Assembly: GCF_900109375.1 (NCBI RefSeq)
Contig: NZ_FOAB01000005.1
Coordinates: 62,001 to 126,000, forward strand
Source: Aquimarina amphilecti
Lineage (GTDB): Bacteria > Bacteroidota > Bacteroidia > Flavobacteriales > Flavobacteriaceae
Direction of reading: 5' to 3'
Length of the DNA stretch: 64,000 nt
Both the position numbers and the translations under genes were made by a program. The notes below the pieces were generated by a model that saw only the letters and a program-made list of their open reading frames with translations, was not told where the DNA came from and searched no databases. This document shows, piece after piece, positions 1-8,359 of the stretch; the first letter of the stretch is position 1; the number at the start of each line of letters is the position of its first letter.

Positions 1-204
1 ATAGAAGGAGCTGCAAAAAATGAAATAGGTGTACAATTAATGTCTTCGAAAAATGGTATTGTAACCAAACTCTTCGAACATCTTAATTATAGTGTTTTAA
101 AATTGGATAGAGTTATTTTTGCCGGATTAACTAAAAAAGATCTTCCTAGAGGTCATTGGAGAATCCTTACAGAGCAAGAAGTTATTAATATGAAGATGAT
201 GTAA
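1..204 (+). CDS. C-terminal part of an RluB/RsuA-family rRNA pseudouridine synthase (5' end outside window)
   Basis: The open frame runs in from base 1 and stops with TAA at 202-204, leaving 67 residues. The motif KLDRVIFAGL followed by LTKKDLPRGHWRILTEQEV matches the C-terminal end of the RsuA/RluB/RluE/RluF group (in RluB-like proteins: 'RLKRV.iG.L...L..GeWR.Lt..E'). These enzymes isomerise a single uridine in 16S or 23S rRNA. The catalytic Asp lies upstream and cannot be seen, so the rRNA target cannot be assigned. The next gene starts 29 bases downstream on the same strand. Confidence 0.75.
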   Translation: MEGAAKNEIGVQLMSSKNGIVTKLFEHLNYSVLKLDRVIFAGLTKKDLPRGHWRILTEQEVINMKMM

Positions 205-211
205 TTTTTTT

Positions 212-219
212 TATTTTTG
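212..219 (+). promoter_or_regulatory. Candidate Bacteroidota -7 element (TATTTTTG)
   Basis: TATTTTTG fits the TAnnTTTG -7 consensus and lies 14 bases before the ATG of the PP2C-like gene. No clear TTTG -33 box is seen at the usual distance, and the resulting 5' leader would be very short. Confidence 0.3.
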
Positions 220-233
220 CAGAGTATAAATTT

Positions 234-968
234 ATGAAGATATATTCTGCACTTAAAATAGGTAACTTTCACACAAATTATTGCGAAGATTTTTTAATAA
301 AGGAACAGGTTAGTTCAAATCGATTTATGATTGCTGTAATGGACGGTTGTACGATGGGGAAAGAATCTGTATTTGCATCAATTCTTATTGGAAAAATTCT
401 AAGAAATGTAGCTAAAGAGACATTTTACAGGGATTTCATAGAAACGGATTCTTTGGAATTGTTTCTATGCTTAAAAGAAATTCTTCAGAAACTTTTTCAT
501 CAACTTAAAGCCTCTAAAAATAATTTAGGATTAGAAATAGAAGAATTATTATCGACTTTAATTATAGGAATAGTTGATAAAAATAATTTGGATGGTGAGT
601 TTTTAGAGATTGGTGACGGTTTGATTTGTTTTGATAATGATGTTATAGAATACGAGCAAAATGATAAACCAGATTATTTAGGATATCATTTAAATGAAAA
701 TTTTAATTCTTGGTATTTATCACAAAAACAAAGATTATCAATAAGAAGTTTTAAAGATTTGTCAATTTGTACTGACGGTATTTTTTCTTTTAAAAATTTC
801 AAAAACAAAAAGATTCAACAAAAAGAAACTGAGATTATAAGGTTTTTGTTGAAGGATAAGACTGGAATTGAATATGATAACTTTCTTGAAAAGAAAATTC
901 AAGATTTAGAAATGATAAATGGTCAAGTTTTAACAGATGATCTTGCTATCATTAGAGTTGTTGTATAA
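234..968 (+). CDS. PP2C-like serine/threonine phosphatase domain protein
   Basis: This 244-residue protein has no signal peptide. The order of motifs matches the PP2C fold. A metal-binding Asp sits in AVMDGCTMGKES (PP2C 'v.DGhGG' position) and LLSTLIIGIVD matches the central strand motif. GDGLICF matches 'GDSr.y', SICTDGIFSF matches 'l.sDGl.d', and LTDDLAIIRVVV matches the final 'sDD.t.ivv'. Sequence around the motifs is divergent, so this is a Bacteroidota-type, single-domain PP2C. Its substrate is unknown. It is convergent with, and directly abuts, the alpha/beta hydrolase gene on the other strand. Confidence 0.7.
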   Translation: MKIYSALKIGNFHTNYCEDFLIKEQVSSNRFMIAVMDGCTMGKESVFASILIGKILRNVAKETFYRDFIETDSLELFLCLKEILQKLFHQLKASKNNLGLEIEELLSTLIIGIVDKNNLDGEFLEIGDGLICFDNDVIEYEQNDKPDYLGYHLNENFNSWYLSQKQRLSIRSFKDLSICTDGIFSFKNFKNKKIQQKETEIIRFLLKDKTGIEYDNFLEKKIQDLEMINGQVLTDDLAIIRVVV

Positions 969-1796
969 TTAATACCTATCTAATAGTTCTTTTAATTCAT
1001 CATAATATTGTTTAGAAAGATAGATACCGTTATGACCAGCTCCTTTAATTAGTGTAAGTTCAATTTTATTAGGATATAATTTCTTTAATCGTTTAGAATG
1101 TTCTTCTGGTTTAATTAGAAAATCTTTAGAACCGTGAAAAACACGAATTGGACAATCGACTTCTCCTAAGAACTTATATGATGGAATTTCATAGTTAATT
1201 AAAGCCTTTGGAACGGGTGCTATATTAGCTATAAATTCATTCCAAGCGTAATATGGAGCTTCTAAAATAAGAAGTTTAGGGTTGTTATTTGCTGCAGTAT
1301 ATGAAGCAAAACCTGTACCTATTGAATACCCTAATACAATAATATCTTTTTCATCATAACGAGTAAGTGCATAATCATATATTTTTTGGGCATCATTATA
1401 GAGTTCAGATTCTTCTTCATAGAAACTGTCGCTTTTGCCATACCCTCTATAGTCTACAAATAGAACATCAAATTTATTCTCTGTATATAAATAAGCTCGC
1501 TCTCCCCATTCATGAATAGCTCCTGCATTCCCATGGAAATATACTATTAGTCCTTTGCTAATAGAATCAGTTTTAAATAACAATGCATTTAAATTTATAT
1601 CATCTTCTACAGCTATATTAACTTCTTCAAATGGTTGATCAAAAGAATAGGAATAGTTTTTATCTAATATTTTAGGGTTAAAAAAGAAACGCTCTTGTTT
1701 GATATATAAAAAAATATATCCACAAAGAATCAATATAATAATGAATGATATGAACCGTAATAACCTTCGCCCTATTTTTCTAAAATTAATTTTCAA
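969..1796 (-). CDS. Membrane-anchored alpha/beta hydrolase (Bem46/YfhR-like)
   Basis: A 275-residue serine hydrolase with one N-terminal membrane anchor (about residues 12-32). It has the oxyanion-region motif YFHGNAGAIHEWGER, the nucleophile elbow GYSIGTG with Ser158, a likely acid in GSKDFLIKPE and His255 in GAGHNGI. This is the layout of Bem46/YfhR-type hydrolases, whose substrates are mostly unknown. It is the last gene of the six-gene minus-strand glycan operon and overlaps its upstream neighbour by 11 bases, so the two are probably translationally coupled. Its role may be deacylation or editing of a surface product, but that is inference. Confidence 0.75.
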   Translation of the reverse strand: MKINFRKIGRRLLRFISFIIILILCGYIFLYIKQERFFFNPKILDKNYSYSFDQPFEEVNIAVEDDINLNALLFKTDSISKGLIVYFHGNAGAIHEWGERAYLYTENKFDVLFVDYRGYGKSDSFYEEESELYNDAQKIYDYALTRYDEKDIIVLGYSIGTGFASYTAANNNPKLLILEAPYYAWNEFIANIAPVPKALINYEIPSYKFLGEVDCPIRVFHGSKDFLIKPEEHSKRLKKLYPNKIELTLIKGAGHNGIYLSKQYYDELKELLDRY

Positions 1797-2229
1797 GATA
1801 TTGTTGTGTTTTTTTTAGTACAAAAAGAGTTGTTGTCGATTCTATAAAAAGTGCAAAACCTTCTTCTTTTTTATTAAAAAGTTTAATAGTATTTGCTCCT
1901 AATAATTCTAATATTTTATCATTCAATGAAGAATTAAAATTTATAAAAAAAGTATCATCATAATGATGTTCAATTTCAAAGTCTCCTCCATCTATTTTTT
2001 TTGAACCTTTAAATAAAGTGAATTGATTTTCTGCAATTTCGATTTTATAATCACAATCTAATATACTTGGATTAGATTCACAAAAATGTTTATCAGTTCT
2101 ATATTTACATAGGTCCCAATTACTTTGTAATGATTTGATAATAGTTGTGGTTTCTTGAGAAAATGAAAAACCACTAATAAGTATTGATATAAGTAGGAAG
2201 TATAGTTTGTTATGTAGTTCAGAACTCAA
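1786..2229 (-). CDS. Small secreted protein of unknown function
   Basis: This 147-residue protein begins with an apparent signal peptide (YFLLISILISGFSFSQ, cleavage probably before QETT). The mature part contains three cysteines near the N-terminus (LCKYRTDKHFCES...DC) and short alternating strands, as in small lipocalin-like or stress-protein folds. I do not recognise a family. The start overlaps the stop of the upstream mannosyltransferase gene by 4 bases, and the 3' end overlaps the hydrolase gene by 11, so it belongs to the same operon. Confidence 0.6.
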   Translation of the reverse strand: MSSELHNKLYFLLISILISGFSFSQETTTIIKSLQSNWDLCKYRTDKHFCESNPSILDCDYKIEIAENQFTLFKGSKKIDGGDFEIEHHYDDTFFINFNSSLNDKILELLGANTIKLFNKKEEGFALFIESTTTLFVLKKTQQYLEN

Positions 2230-3605
2230 TTATAGAAAGATTTTAATGAAACTTTTGAGGTGTTTTTTAACACTTCAAAAATAAAAATACCAAATACAAT
2301 ACTATATTCTAGAGCAACAAACCATAAATTTTCTTTAAAATCAGGATGTACATATGCCGTGTAACTAAATATTATAAGAATTGACCACCAAATTGGGAAC
2401 TTATAATTAGTGAACATACAAAGTGCTAAAGGAACTGCTATATACCACGGATGAACTGTGGTCGACAGAAAATAGTAACTACAAATACCAATGACCATAA
2501 CTGTAATTAATTCTGTTGTATTTTTATTTTTTCTAAAGAAGGTGAGTAGCAATAGGATTCCAATAACAATTAGGGGTAATATCTTTCCCACGGTGCCAAT
2601 TATATTCCAACCAATGGTTTGATAGCCGATCCAGCGTATGATATAATAAATACTAGCGTTAAACTCGAAATTCTGAAACCAAAGTCCAATAGTTTTACTA
2701 AAATTAGCGATAAATTCTGAAGACAGAAAAGGTGTGAAAAGAAGTACAGTAGTCGCAATAACTATACTATAAAAACCAACCAATTTTAAAAAACGATAGG
2801 TAAGTTTTGATTTATCAAATCCTAGTATAAATTTTTGAAAAAATAATGGTAAAAATAATAGAGGAATTAATTTTACTGATACAGAAAATGCCAGAGCAAG
2901 TGCTGACCAGTACCAATATCCTTTTTGTAATAAATATAAAGACCAAATGATAAAGAATATCATAACAGCTTCAAAGTGTAGGTTTCCAGTGAGCTCTATA
3001 ATAATAAAAGGGTTCAGGATATACCAAAAGATTCTGTGTTCAGGTATATGAAGCATTTGCAATAATTTTCTTCCAAAGAAAAAAGTGCCGATATCAGCTA
3101 GGATAATTAGTAATCTCAGAACAATTACAGCGCCTAAAATATTTTTTCCAGCAAAAAAACCTGCGATTGCATAGCAAAGTTGACTTAATGGAGGGTAATT
3201 CGTATAATGACTTCCATTAAGAGTGCCCATTCCGTTATATAGTTCTTGTGCTTGTGCAATAGGAGCATTTCCTTGAGTAATCCAAGTTTCTGGTAAAGAT
3301 AGATACGGGTTAAAACCTTCTAATAGCATTCTGCCATCCCAAATAAACCTATAAAAATCTTGAGAGAGATTGGGTATTGCAAAAAGGAATAATATTCTAA
3401 AAACTAAAGCCATACCTGCTAATAGTTTAATATTATTAGCATTGATTTTAATTATTCTATGAGATAGAAAAAATAAACCAATCCATAGACCAAACATTTT
3501 TATGAAATCTTCACGCTCTAATTGATAGGCAAAACTCCAATAAAATAAAACGCAAACCAGAGTAAAGATTATGGAAAATTTATTGTATTTCCATAACCTA
3601 ATCAT
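2226..3605 (-). CDS. Polytopic GT-C type mannosyltransferase-like protein
   Basis: This 459-residue protein has about 11-12 hydrophobic segments. The first large loop carries YRFIWDGRMLLEGFNPYL, typical of bacterial GT-C enzymes that use polyprenyl-phosphate sugars (ArnT/PMT/PIG-M-like), with the acidic pair in 'DFYRFIWDGR' as probable catalytic or metal site. Such proteins move a sugar from a lipid carrier to an acceptor on the outer face of the inner membrane. The adjacent DPM1-like enzyme could supply the polyprenyl-phosphate mannose. It overlaps both neighbours by 1-4 bases. The donor and acceptor are not determinable here. Confidence 0.65.
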   Translation of the reverse strand: MIRLWKYNKFSIIFTLVCVLFYWSFAYQLEREDFIKMFGLWIGLFFLSHRIIKINANNIKLLAGMALVFRILFLFAIPNLSQDFYRFIWDGRMLLEGFNPYLSLPETWITQGNAPIAQAQELYNGMGTLNGSHYTNYPPLSQLCYAIAGFFAGKNILGAVIVLRLLIILADIGTFFFGRKLLQMLHIPEHRIFWYILNPFIIIELTGNLHFEAVMIFFIIWSLYLLQKGYWYWSALALAFSVSVKLIPLLFLPLFFQKFILGFDKSKLTYRFLKLVGFYSIVIATTVLLFTPFLSSEFIANFSKTIGLWFQNFEFNASIYYIIRWIGYQTIGWNIIGTVGKILPLIVIGILLLLTFFRKNKNTTELITVMVIGICSYYFLSTTVHPWYIAVPLALCMFTNYKFPIWWSILIIFSYTAYVHPDFKENLWFVALEYSIVFGIFIFEVLKNTSKVSLKSFYN

Positions 3606-5077
3606 TACAGTTTAGAAGTAACTGACTTAAAGAAAACAAATCCAAACCCCAGGAAAAGCATAATATGAAATAAAAATAATCCAAAGTCTTGGAGTTTAAA
3701 AGCACTATATAGAGCGAATGCAAAATAGCACATAAGCAACGCCTCTACAATTGTATTTCCAGAGATGTTCTTATTAACGTATTTATTCCCTTTCCACGAA
3801 TCTTTAAGCGTGTTTATATTGAATTTTGGGGTTCTTACGAATTCACTTTTCTTTCCAAAATGACCTTCTAAGACTGCCATGGAATTATGTACAGAGAATC
3901 CCATCGCTATCGAGAAGAAGGTAAAAAACATTTTTATATATTCTATAAAATTCCAAAATCCGCCACTATGAATTTTCTTAAAGGTATGCCAGTAGCAGAA
4001 GAAAAATATCACTGTACTTAATGCGAAAAATGCAATCACGTTAAAGTACCAACTAAACATAGGGTTACTATTTTTAATGTACATTACAGGAACACTTAAT
4101 ACGGCAACTAGTAATACCAATAAAAACATACTACTATTGAGTAAATGAAAGAAGCTATGAAATTTAGTTTTAAATGGAACAGTTTTATCTTTAAGCATTT
4201 TCCAGTACAGTTTCTGGAAATTTTCTGCAGCACCTTTATTCCATCTAAATTGCTGCGAACGAGCGGCACTAATAACAACTGGTAACTCGGCAGGAGTTTC
4301 TACTTCTTCTAGGTATTTAAATTTCCATTTTTTTAATTGTGCCCGATAACTTAAGTCTAAATCTTCTGTTAATGTATCGCCTTGCCAGTTTCCCGCATCT
4401 TCGATACATTTTTTTCTCCATACACCTGCAGTTCCATTAAAATTAATAAAGTGATCTTTGTAATTACGACCTACTTGTTCCATCGTAAAATGAAAATCCA
4501 AAGCAAAAGCCTGAATTTTAGTCAACATAGAATAATCTCTATTAATATGTCCCCAACGTGTTTGTACTACACCTATATTTTCTTTTTTGAAATAAGGAAT
4601 TGTTTGAAGTAACCATTTTTCACCAGGTAAAAAATCAGCGTCGAAAATAGCTATAAATTCACCTTTAGCAATTTTCAACCCTTCTTTTAGAGCTCCTGCT
4701 TTAAATCCAGTTCTGTCTTCACGACAGATATGCTGAATATCTAAACCTGTTTTTTGTAGTTCCTTTATATGAGTAGCAGTGGTTTGTACAGATTCATCTG
4801 TAGAATCATCTAATACCTGTATTTCTAACTTATCTTTTGGATACTCTAATAGAGCAATGTTATCCAGTAATCGCTCCATTACATATAGTTCATTATAAAC
4901 AGGTAATTGAATCGTTACATAGGGAGTTTCTTCTTCTTTAGAAAGATCAAAAGTAGGAGATTTATCATCCAGTTTGCGCGATTTAAGATAGTTGAAAAGT
5001 AAATTCAACTGTGCCAAACTGTACAAGAAAATTATTAATAACGCTAATGTATAAATAACAATGATAGCAATATCCAT
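3605..5077 (-). CDS. Membrane GT2 glycosyltransferase, cellulose-synthase-like
   Basis: This 490-residue processive-type GT2 has one N-terminal membrane helix, then a catalytic domain, then about four C-terminal membrane helices. The motifs are PVYNELYVMERLL, the first Asp in QVLDDSTDES, the DxD-type DADFLP, the base region TLTEDLDLSYRA and QQFRWNKGA (QxxRW). This is the full D,D,D,QxxRW set of cellulose- and mannan-synthase-like enzymes. It polymerises or transfers sugars at the inner membrane. The product is not cellulose-specific by any visible feature, and no BcsB or PilZ partner is present. It overlaps both flanking genes by one base. Confidence 0.8.
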   Translation of the reverse strand: MDIAIIVIYTLALLIIFLYSLAQLNLLFNYLKSRKLDDKSPTFDLSKEEETPYVTIQLPVYNELYVMERLLDNIALLEYPKDKLEIQVLDDSTDESVQTTATHIKELQKTGLDIQHICREDRTGFKAGALKEGLKIAKGEFIAIFDADFLPGEKWLLQTIPYFKKENIGVVQTRWGHINRDYSMLTKIQAFALDFHFTMEQVGRNYKDHFINFNGTAGVWRKKCIEDAGNWQGDTLTEDLDLSYRAQLKKWKFKYLEEVETPAELPVVISAARSQQFRWNKGAAENFQKLYWKMLKDKTVPFKTKFHSFFHLLNSSMFLLVLLVAVLSVPVMYIKNSNPMFSWYFNVIAFFALSTVIFFFCYWHTFKKIHSGGFWNFIEYIKMFFTFFSIAMGFSVHNSMAVLEGHFGKKSEFVRTPKFNINTLKDSWKGNKYVNKNISGNTIVEALLMCYFAFALYSAFKLQDFGLFLFHIMLFLGFGFVFFKSVTSKL

Positions 5078-5769
5078 TACGCAAAGCTATATTTAAAAAT
5101 CCAACTTAAAATCTTAACGCCTGCAAAGATAGCACCTTTTATGGTTCCTGAAACTTTTGAGACACCTATTCTCTTTTTGTATCGAACTGGAACTTCTATA
5201 TAGGTAAAACGTCTTTTTATTGCTTTTAGTTGCATTTCTACAGTCCACCCATAGGTTTTATCCTCCATATTCAATTCTAGAAGCTTATTATATTTGATTG
5301 CTCTAAAAGGTCCAAGATCTGTGAATTTTGCCCCAAAAAATAATCTCATTAAACTTGTAGCAAGCCAATTACCGAAAATTTGAGGGATTGTCATAGATCC
5401 CGATTCTCTTAATTTTTTATCTCTAGCACCTATTACCATATCAATATCATCCTTTATTATAGGTGCAACTATTTTTGTCAATTCTTCTGGATAATCACTA
5501 AAATCACCATCCAAAAAAACTATAATTTCAGGAGTTGGTGTTTGCGAAGCTACATAATCAAGCCCTTTTAAACATGCAAATCCATACCCCATTCTTTCTT
5601 CCCTCAGTACCATAGCACCTGCTTGTCTTGCTATTTCTTCTGTATTATCAGTAGAGTTATTATTAACCACAATGATCTCAGAAACTATATCAGGAATTTC
5701 ATTAATTACGTGACCAATAGAGTCTTGCTCATTAAAAGCAGGTATGATTACTTTGATTATGGGATTCAT
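5077..5769 (-). CDS. GT2 glycosyltransferase, DPM1-like (polyprenyl-phosphate sugar synthase)
   Basis: This 230-residue soluble GT2 has VIIPAFNEQDSIGHVI at the N-terminus, VVNNNSTDNTEEIA, the metal-binding FLDGDFSDYPEEL and FTDLGPFRAIKY, characteristic of dolichol/undecaprenyl-phosphate mannose or glucose synthases. It lacks the C-terminal membrane helices of the DPM1-GtrA type. It probably makes the lipid-linked sugar used by the polytopic GT-C protein encoded in the same operon. Spacing to the upstream MORN gene is zero, and it overlaps the next gene by one base. Confidence 0.75.
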   Translation of the reverse strand: MNPIIKVIIPAFNEQDSIGHVINEIPDIVSEIIVVNNNSTDNTEEIARQAGAMVLREERMGYGFACLKGLDYVASQTPTPEIIVFLDGDFSDYPEELTKIVAPIIKDDIDMVIGARDKKLRESGSMTIPQIFGNWLATSLMRLFFGAKFTDLGPFRAIKYNKLLELNMEDKTYGWTVEMQLKAIKRRFTYIEVPVRYKKRIGVSKVSGTIKGAIFAGVKILSWIFKYSFA

Positions 5770-6267
5770 TTATAGAGAAGCGTTGGGATTGTCTTTTTTA
5801 AAGCTAAAAACATCTGTCCATTCTCCGGTTTTCTGATCATCAACGTATTTTTCTGCTTTAAAAAGCTTATCATTTTTATATAAAAGGCAGTAGCCGTTTT
5901 TTTGATTATTTCGATATTGATACTTTCTAGTAACTCGGTTTTTCTTATTACTCGTGGCAATATCGTAAATAATCCACCATTTTTCTGCTTTATCGTTTAT
6001 AAAATGCCCTTCTTTAGTTAGTTTATTGTTCGAGGAGTAGAAATACCAATATCCTTGTTTTTTATTATTCCAAAAATGGCCTTGTTCAGAAATATTGCCA
6101 TTAGGATAATAGGAATACCAGTAATCTATTTTTTGATCTGCCATTTTCCAACCTTCGGCTTTGATGGATCCATCACTATAGTATTCTTTATGATATTCTT
6201 TTTCCACAGAAGTATGGAAAGAAAAGAACAAAAAGGATATAACAATATAGAACGAGTATTTCATCAT
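5770..6267 (-). CDS. Secreted MORN-repeat variant protein (YwqK-like)
   Basis: A 165-residue protein with an N-terminal signal peptide (YIVISFLFFSFHTSV) followed by three or four repeats of about 23 residues of the type 'YY.dGsik.eG...n.k..gyWy.Yy.nG.l'. Examples are YYSDGSIKAEGW, YYPNGNISEQGHF and FYSSNNKLTKEGHF. These are MORN_2 repeats, often labelled 'YwqK antitoxin', but no toxin gene is present. It is the first gene of the glycan operon, directly followed by the DPM1-like gene without a gap. Its function is unknown; a periplasmic or outer-membrane scaffold is an inference. Confidence 0.65.
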   Translation of the reverse strand: MMKYSFYIVISFLFFSFHTSVEKEYHKEYYSDGSIKAEGWKMADQKIDYWYSYYPNGNISEQGHFWNNKKQGYWYFYSSNNKLTKEGHFINDKAEKWWIIYDIATSNKKNRVTRKYQYRNNQKNGYCLLYKNDKLFKAEKYVDDQKTGEWTDVFSFKKDNPNASL

Positions 6268-6397
6268 TTTAAGCTTTGGTTATCTGCTTAGACGAAAACT
6301 ATTTGATATACCTACAAAATATTTTGAAATTCGAAACGAATAGATTTTAACTAGACATATAAAACCTGCTTTTTTTGAATTTTTTAATCATTAAAAC

Positions 6398-6432
6398 GCT
6401 TTTTATCGATTATTTTGGTGTATTTGTCGATA
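6398..6432 (+). repeat. Upstream copy of a duplicated regulatory segment
   Basis: GCTTTTTATCGATT at the left and TGTCGATA at the right (6425-6432) recur in the same order at 6911-6953, upstream of the intact kinase gene. The left string lies 97 bases before the ATG of the broken kinase copy here and 94 bases before the ATG of the intact gene there. The duplication therefore appears to include the promoter region. Confidence 0.6.
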
Positions 6433-6494
6433 TTTAAGAAAAAATGCTTTTATTTTATTTTTCTTTTTTATTAGAAAAAAATATTATCGCATCT

Positions 6495-6714
6495 ATGAAA
6501 TTGAAGCTATTGACATTTGATAGTACCTGGAAGTATGATAGCGTGTTAGCACCTTTTTTTGTGTGTGATACTTCCTGCTACTGCACTTCATGGATATGTT
6601 GAATATTTTAATACTGGATTTAGCTTATGTTTTTATAGAGATATTGCTAATATTATTGTTCTTACTTTAGGGTTACTAATATTGAAATTCGATACAATAC
6701 GAAAAAGGAGTTAA
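6495..6714 (+). pseudogene. Frameshifted, truncated duplicate of the 5' end of the downstream sensor kinase
   Basis: ATG at 6495 opens a short frame (MKLKLLTFDSTWKYDSVLAPFF) that needs a one-base shift near the T/GT run at 6554-6567. It then continues as ILPATALHGYVEYFNTGFSL...VLTLGLLILK up to TAA at 6712. The pieces align with residues of the intact kinase beginning at 7005: 'FDKVLFTVMFIALPG', 'LDGLVEFNEAGLSAYFNR' and 'VTLGLIL', ending 'IRKRS' against 'IRKSK'. Only the first two membrane segments remain, and no kinase domain follows. This is a decayed partial gene duplication. A functional short membrane peptide is possible but less likely. Confidence 0.65.
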
Positions 6715-6910
6715 TTGTAATGTCTTTATATACAATTACTTGTTTTCCTACATTTTTTAAAAAAATCAGAAGTCAATAATATTTTTGATTGTATCTATAA
6801 ACAATATATAATACTTGTTGTAAAACTAATAAATGGAAAAAACAGGTGATTGTTTAAAATGAATTTTATAATTTTTTTCTTACTTTTTGTAAAAAAACTA
6901 AACAAAACAT
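6715..6910. other. AT-rich spacer between kinase remnant and intact kinase
   Basis: I see no coding frame of note here. The stretch is T- and A-rich, and the second copy of the duplicated regulatory segment begins immediately after it. Confidence 0.5.
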
Positions 6911-6953
6911 GCTTTTTATCGATTTTTTTGTTAACTTTAACGATATGTCGATA
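6911..6953 (+). repeat. Downstream copy of the duplicated regulatory segment, before the intact kinase
   Basis: GCTTTTTATCGATT starts at 6911 and TGTCGATA lies at 6946-6953. Compared with the copy at 6398 it holds about seven extra bases, including GTTAACTTTAAC, a short inverted repeat. It probably contains the kinase promoter, although no exact TAnnTTTG box is visible. Confidence 0.5.
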
Positions 6954-7004
6954 ATGATATTTTTTGGCATAAGTTTTAACGGGGCTAAATAAATCGATGT
7001 TAAT

Positions 7005-8282
7005 ATGAGTAGTACATCTAAAAAATTACCCGGATTCTTTCAGTTTGATAAGGTTTTGTTTACCGTAATGTTTATTGCATTACCAGGTATAATACTTGAT
7101 GGTTTAGTTGAGTTTAACGAAGCTGGATTAAGCGCTTATTTTAATAGAGCTGTTATTACTTTTTCTATCGTAACTCTTGGTTTGATATTGCAGAGAAGCG
7201 GTTTTATTAGAAAATCCAAATTACTTACACTTTCTGTGTATACTATTGTTTTAGGAATGATGTCGACAATATTTTTTGGAGTAAAAGATCCAAACTTTAT
7301 GTTTGAATCATTTTTCTTAAAAGTGGAAGTGATTGTATCTCTTTTATTTTTTGCCGTAGGAATGTTGGTGCATTTTAGGCACATCATTTTTTTATTAACG
7401 ATTAATTTTCTTTTCATAACATTATGTATGTTTTACTATCCTAATTTTCCGTTAGAGAAGTTTGCGTTTTATTTTGTTATTGTCAGTGGTGGTGGTCTTA
7501 TGGCTTACTTTTGTCAGCGTTTGCTTGTACAGTTGTCAAGAAAAGTAAAGGAAGCAAATAGATTAATAAGCATTAAGAATGAAGAACTGAAAGAAATGAA
7601 TCAATCTAAAGATGATTTGTTTAGAATTATTGGTCATGATCTAAGAACTCCATTCTATCAACTTAGGTCATTAATTGATATGGTTGATGAAGTAGAGAAT
7701 GACGAAGAAAGAGATGAGATACGAAACATGATAAGACAAGCTGCTGATAAAGGTAATAATTTGTTAGAGGACTTATTAGAGTGGGGAAATATCTACAAAA
7801 AACAATCGCAAGTTTTATTAGAAACAAAAGAAATTTCTGTTATTGTAGACAAAGTATTTGCATTCTCTGATTTAAAGACAAAAAACAAAGAGATTAGTCT
7901 TATAAACAATTTACCTAAAGATCTAAAAGTAACTATAAATCCAGCTATGATGGAAACCGTAATGAGGAATTTGATAGCGAATGCGATTAAATTTTCGCAT
8001 CGTGGATCAGATATCATTGTGAAGTCAGAAAAAATTGGAGGGCAAGTAAGAATAGCTATAGAAGATAAAGGAATTGGAATGTGTGATGATAGTCTTTATA
8101 ACCTTTTCGGAAAGGAAAGAAATAATTCTACTATAGGAACAGAAAATGAAAGAGGAACAGGATTTGGTTTAAGTATAGCTAAAAAATTGGTAGAAAAACA
8201 AAATGGTGTTTTAGAAATAGAAAGCGAATACAATAAAGGAACAACGATTAATTTATATTTTCCTAATACGATGAGTGCCTAA
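7005..8282 (+). CDS. Membrane sensor histidine kinase
   Basis: This 425-residue protein has an N-terminal domain with about six hydrophobic segments (residues 15-170), a coiled linker (about 175-205), a HisKA domain with phospho-acceptor His211 in GHDLRTPFYQL, and a HATPase_c domain. The ATPase domain shows the N box NLIANAIKFSH, G1 box DKGIGM and G2 box GTGFGLSIAKKL. It is an orphan: no response-regulator gene is adjacent. It autophosphorylates His211 and would pass the phosphate to an unlinked regulator. The sensing domain looks like a 6TM unit without a large periplasmic domain. A decayed copy of its 5' end lies just upstream. Confidence 0.88.
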   Translation: MSSTSKKLPGFFQFDKVLFTVMFIALPGIILDGLVEFNEAGLSAYFNRAVITFSIVTLGLILQRSGFIRKSKLLTLSVYTIVLGMMSTIFFGVKDPNFMFESFFLKVEVIVSLLFFAVGMLVHFRHIIFLLTINFLFITLCMFYYPNFPLEKFAFYFVIVSGGGLMAYFCQRLLVQLSRKVKEANRLISIKNEELKEMNQSKDDLFRIIGHDLRTPFYQLRSLIDMVDEVENDEERDEIRNMIRQAADKGNNLLEDLLEWGNIYKKQSQVLLETKEISVIVDKVFAFSDLKTKNKEISLINNLPKDLKVTINPAMMETVMRNLIANAIKFSHRGSDIIVKSEKIGGQVRIAIEDKGIGMCDDSLYNLFGKERNNSTIGTENERGTGFGLSIAKKLVEKQNGVLEIESEYNKGTTINLYFPNTMSA

Positions 8283-8310
8283 TTTACGAACTAAACTTTT
8301 GTAAATAAAA

Positions 8311-8340
8311 AAACAGCCTACAATAGGCTGTTTTTTTTAT
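8311..8340. terminator. Bidirectional intrinsic terminator
   Basis: The 10-bp perfect stem AAACAGCCTA / TAGGCTGTTT with a 3-base loop is followed by a T run on the plus strand and preceded by an A run. It sits between the convergent kinase and polyferredoxin genes and can serve both. Confidence 0.85.
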
Positions 8341-8359
8341 GATATTGATGTTTTATAAT

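Noticed and set aside
3605-5077. Cellulose synthase (BcsA)
   Set aside because: No PilZ domain, BcsB or BcsC partner is present; only the general GT2 motifs D,D,D,QxxRW are seen.
5770-6267. MORN protein as the antitoxin of a toxin-antitoxin pair
   Set aside because: It has a signal peptide, no toxin-like partner is adjacent and it heads a glycosyltransferase operon; the YwqK label is only a family name.
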